Assembly: GCA_029077775.1 (NCBI GenBank)
Contig: JAQNCU010000146.1
Location: 1-7,075, forward strand
Direction: 5' to 3'
Source: Acidocella sp.
GTDB lineage: Bacteria; Pseudomonadota; Alphaproteobacteria; Acetobacterales; Acetobacteraceae
Length of the DNA stretch: 7,075 bases
Part shown: positions 6,278 to 7,075 of the stretch, in pieces
How positions within the stretch are numbered: the stretch's first letter is position 1
Layout of the letters: every line of letters begins with the position of its first letter
Program-made: the position numbers and the translations under genes
The notes under the pieces: model-generated
The model's input: the letters and a program-made list of their open reading frames with translations, nothing else
Told to the model about the DNA's origin: nothing
The model's database searches: none

Positions 6278-6883
6278 TTAGTTTGTCGTGTTGAGCTTAT
6301 TGCTATCGGCTTGACACGCTTGAATAACAGGTCCAACAGCTTCTTCAAAATCGGTCAAATTAAACCCAACTGTGTCATCGTAAAGAGTATTGTCGTCAGG
6401 CACACCCGCCAAAAGTCTCACTCGGAAAAGTAAGATATGAGAGGATGCGGCCAAATCAAGAAACGGCTTCTTTCCAGACGTCTTGCTCAGCGAGACAAAA
6501 GTCGGTTGATTTGGCTGGTTAAGATCACTTTCTGACCATGTTTCGGTAATCGCAGGATGATTATCAAACCGATAAGTGACCCGATCGGAACCAAGGTTAT
6601 CACCCCACTGGACCTCAATATCAAGCGTCCGACCGTCACAAGACACTCGCAAGGTTGGGGTTTGCCCGTTTATGTTCTGATCATTAGCAGGCTCATAGGC
6701 GACGTTATAGATTTCGTCGGTAACCACATCTTTCCTCAAACTGTAGGTCCATGAGCCAATTTCCGCATCTTGATCCGCTGGCGAAAACAGATCTGAAGAT
6801 GTATTTTGAGACCCCATGCTGCAGTCGTTCAAAAGGATCAGTAAACAAAAAAAACTAAACCACCTCGAAATACAATTGATCAC
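6278..6883 (-). CDS. Exported VasI/TagO-like protein (type VI secretion-associated family)
   Basis: The product has 201 residues. The N-terminus, about residues 5-21, is a hydrophobic export signal; Cys21 is preceded by LND, a poor lipobox, so lipidation is doubtful. From residue 44 the sequence follows the VasI/TagO pattern: SWTYSLRKDVVTDE (44-57), PTLRVSCDGRTLDIEVQWG (76-94), RVTYRFDNHPAITETWSES (101-119), LFRVRL (152-157), VGFNLTDFEEAVGPVIQAC (172-190). Cys82 and Cys190 sit where a family disulphide could form. VasI/TagO proteins occur in some type VI secretion clusters, but standalone copies exist and the biochemical role is poorly defined. The start is GTG 6883, supported by AAGGTG (6889-6894) five bases upstream and by the signal sequence it provides. 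The gene lies in low-GC DNA beyond the tRNA, with no type VI genes in view, suggesting horizontal origin. Confidence 0.75.
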   Translation of the reverse strand: MINCISRWFSFFCLLILLNDCSMGSQNTSSDLFSPADQDAEIGSWTYSLRKDVVTDEIYNVAYEPANDQNINGQTPTLRVSCDGRTLDIEVQWGDNLGSDRVTYRFDNHPAITETWSESDLNQPNQPTFVSLSKTSGKKPFLDLAASSHILLFRVRLLAGVPDDNTLYDDTVGFNLTDFEEAVGPVIQACQADSNKLNTTN

Positions 6884-7075
6884 TGTTTCACCTTGTCGAA
6901 AATTTATTCACGGGGGCGATGAACGTACCCACACGTGAAGCATTTTGTGATATGTTCACGACCTGTTACACAATTTTCATTGTCAGTCACTAGAAGCTGG
7001 GAAACTTTCCGCATTAGGACTATTGTCCTGATATGGCCGCTTATCCAATCTGCCTTCACTCCAGCCAGTTTATCC
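6884..7075 (-). promoter_or_regulatory. Upstream region of the VasI-like gene with several short dyads
   Basis: No gene is seen in this 192-base end of the window. It holds the ribosome binding site AAGGTG (6889-6894, minus strand). It also holds three copies of one hexamer: TTCACG at 6907-6912 and 6955-6960, and its inverse CGTGAA at 6934-6939. Two further 5-4-5 inverted repeats are ACAAT/ATTGT (6970-6983) and AGGAC/GTCCT (7016-7029). A possible -10 box TAAATT lies within 6902-6907 on the minus strand, but no matching -35 was found. Operator function is an inference. Confidence 0.35.

Noticed and set aside
6154..6348. A 64-codon minus-strand frame overlapping the end of the VasI-like gene
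   Set aside because: It starts with TTG inside the VasI-like coding region, has no ribosome binding site that I can see and no recognisable motif.
5985..7075. Integrase, insertion sequence or CRISPR array in the low-GC right end
   Set aside because: No transposase or integrase motifs, terminal inverted repeats or regularly spaced repeats were seen; only the composition and tRNA context suggest mobility.

Overview
This 7,075-base window looks like chromosomal DNA from a GC-rich Gram-negative bacterium, probably an alphaproteobacterium. Hand counts of sample lines give about 62% GC or more in the left 5.9 kb. Tat and lipoprotein signals, a SCO1/SenC copper protein and an RmuC homologue all fit an aerobic proteobacterium. 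A placement near Acetobacteraceae/Rhodospirillales is only an impression.

Positions 1-5795 are compact housekeeping-type DNA. The 3' end of argJ (arginine biosynthesis) enters from the left on the plus strand and meets a minus-strand cluster tail to tail. The two stop codons share the bases CTAG. Read in its own direction, the minus-strand cluster is rmuC (DNA recombination/repair accessory), then an M3-family zinc oligopeptidase, then a SCO1/SenC lipoprotein, with gaps of 41 and 53 nt, so it may be one operon. A 54-nt divergent promoter region separates rmuC from a plus-strand pair: a MaoC-type hydratase-fold protein and a slipin/stomatin-type SPFH membrane protein, 12 nt apart and likely co-transcribed. 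After an 85-nt gap comes a one-iron superoxide reductase-like protein with a Tat export signal. It keeps all five iron ligands but lacks the Glu-Lys pair that normally precedes the first ligand.

From 5796 to 5984 there is a GC-rich repeat/hairpin segment and then an intact tRNA-Arg(TCT) with encoded CCA. Immediately beyond the tRNA the composition falls to roughly the low-to-mid 40s in %GC, 32% in one 60-base line, and gene density drops. The only credible gene there is a minus-strand exported protein with the signature of the VasI/TagO family associated with type VI secretion, without any other type VI gene in view. A tRNA 3' end followed by a composition step and a low-GC orphan gene is the classic look of a genomic-island or prophage boundary. 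No integrase and no second attachment-site copy are visible here, so the island remains an inference.

The points most worth follow-up are the exported, lysine-less superoxide reductase-like protein, the tRNA-linked composition boundary, and the orphan VasI-like gene with its dyad-rich upstream region.
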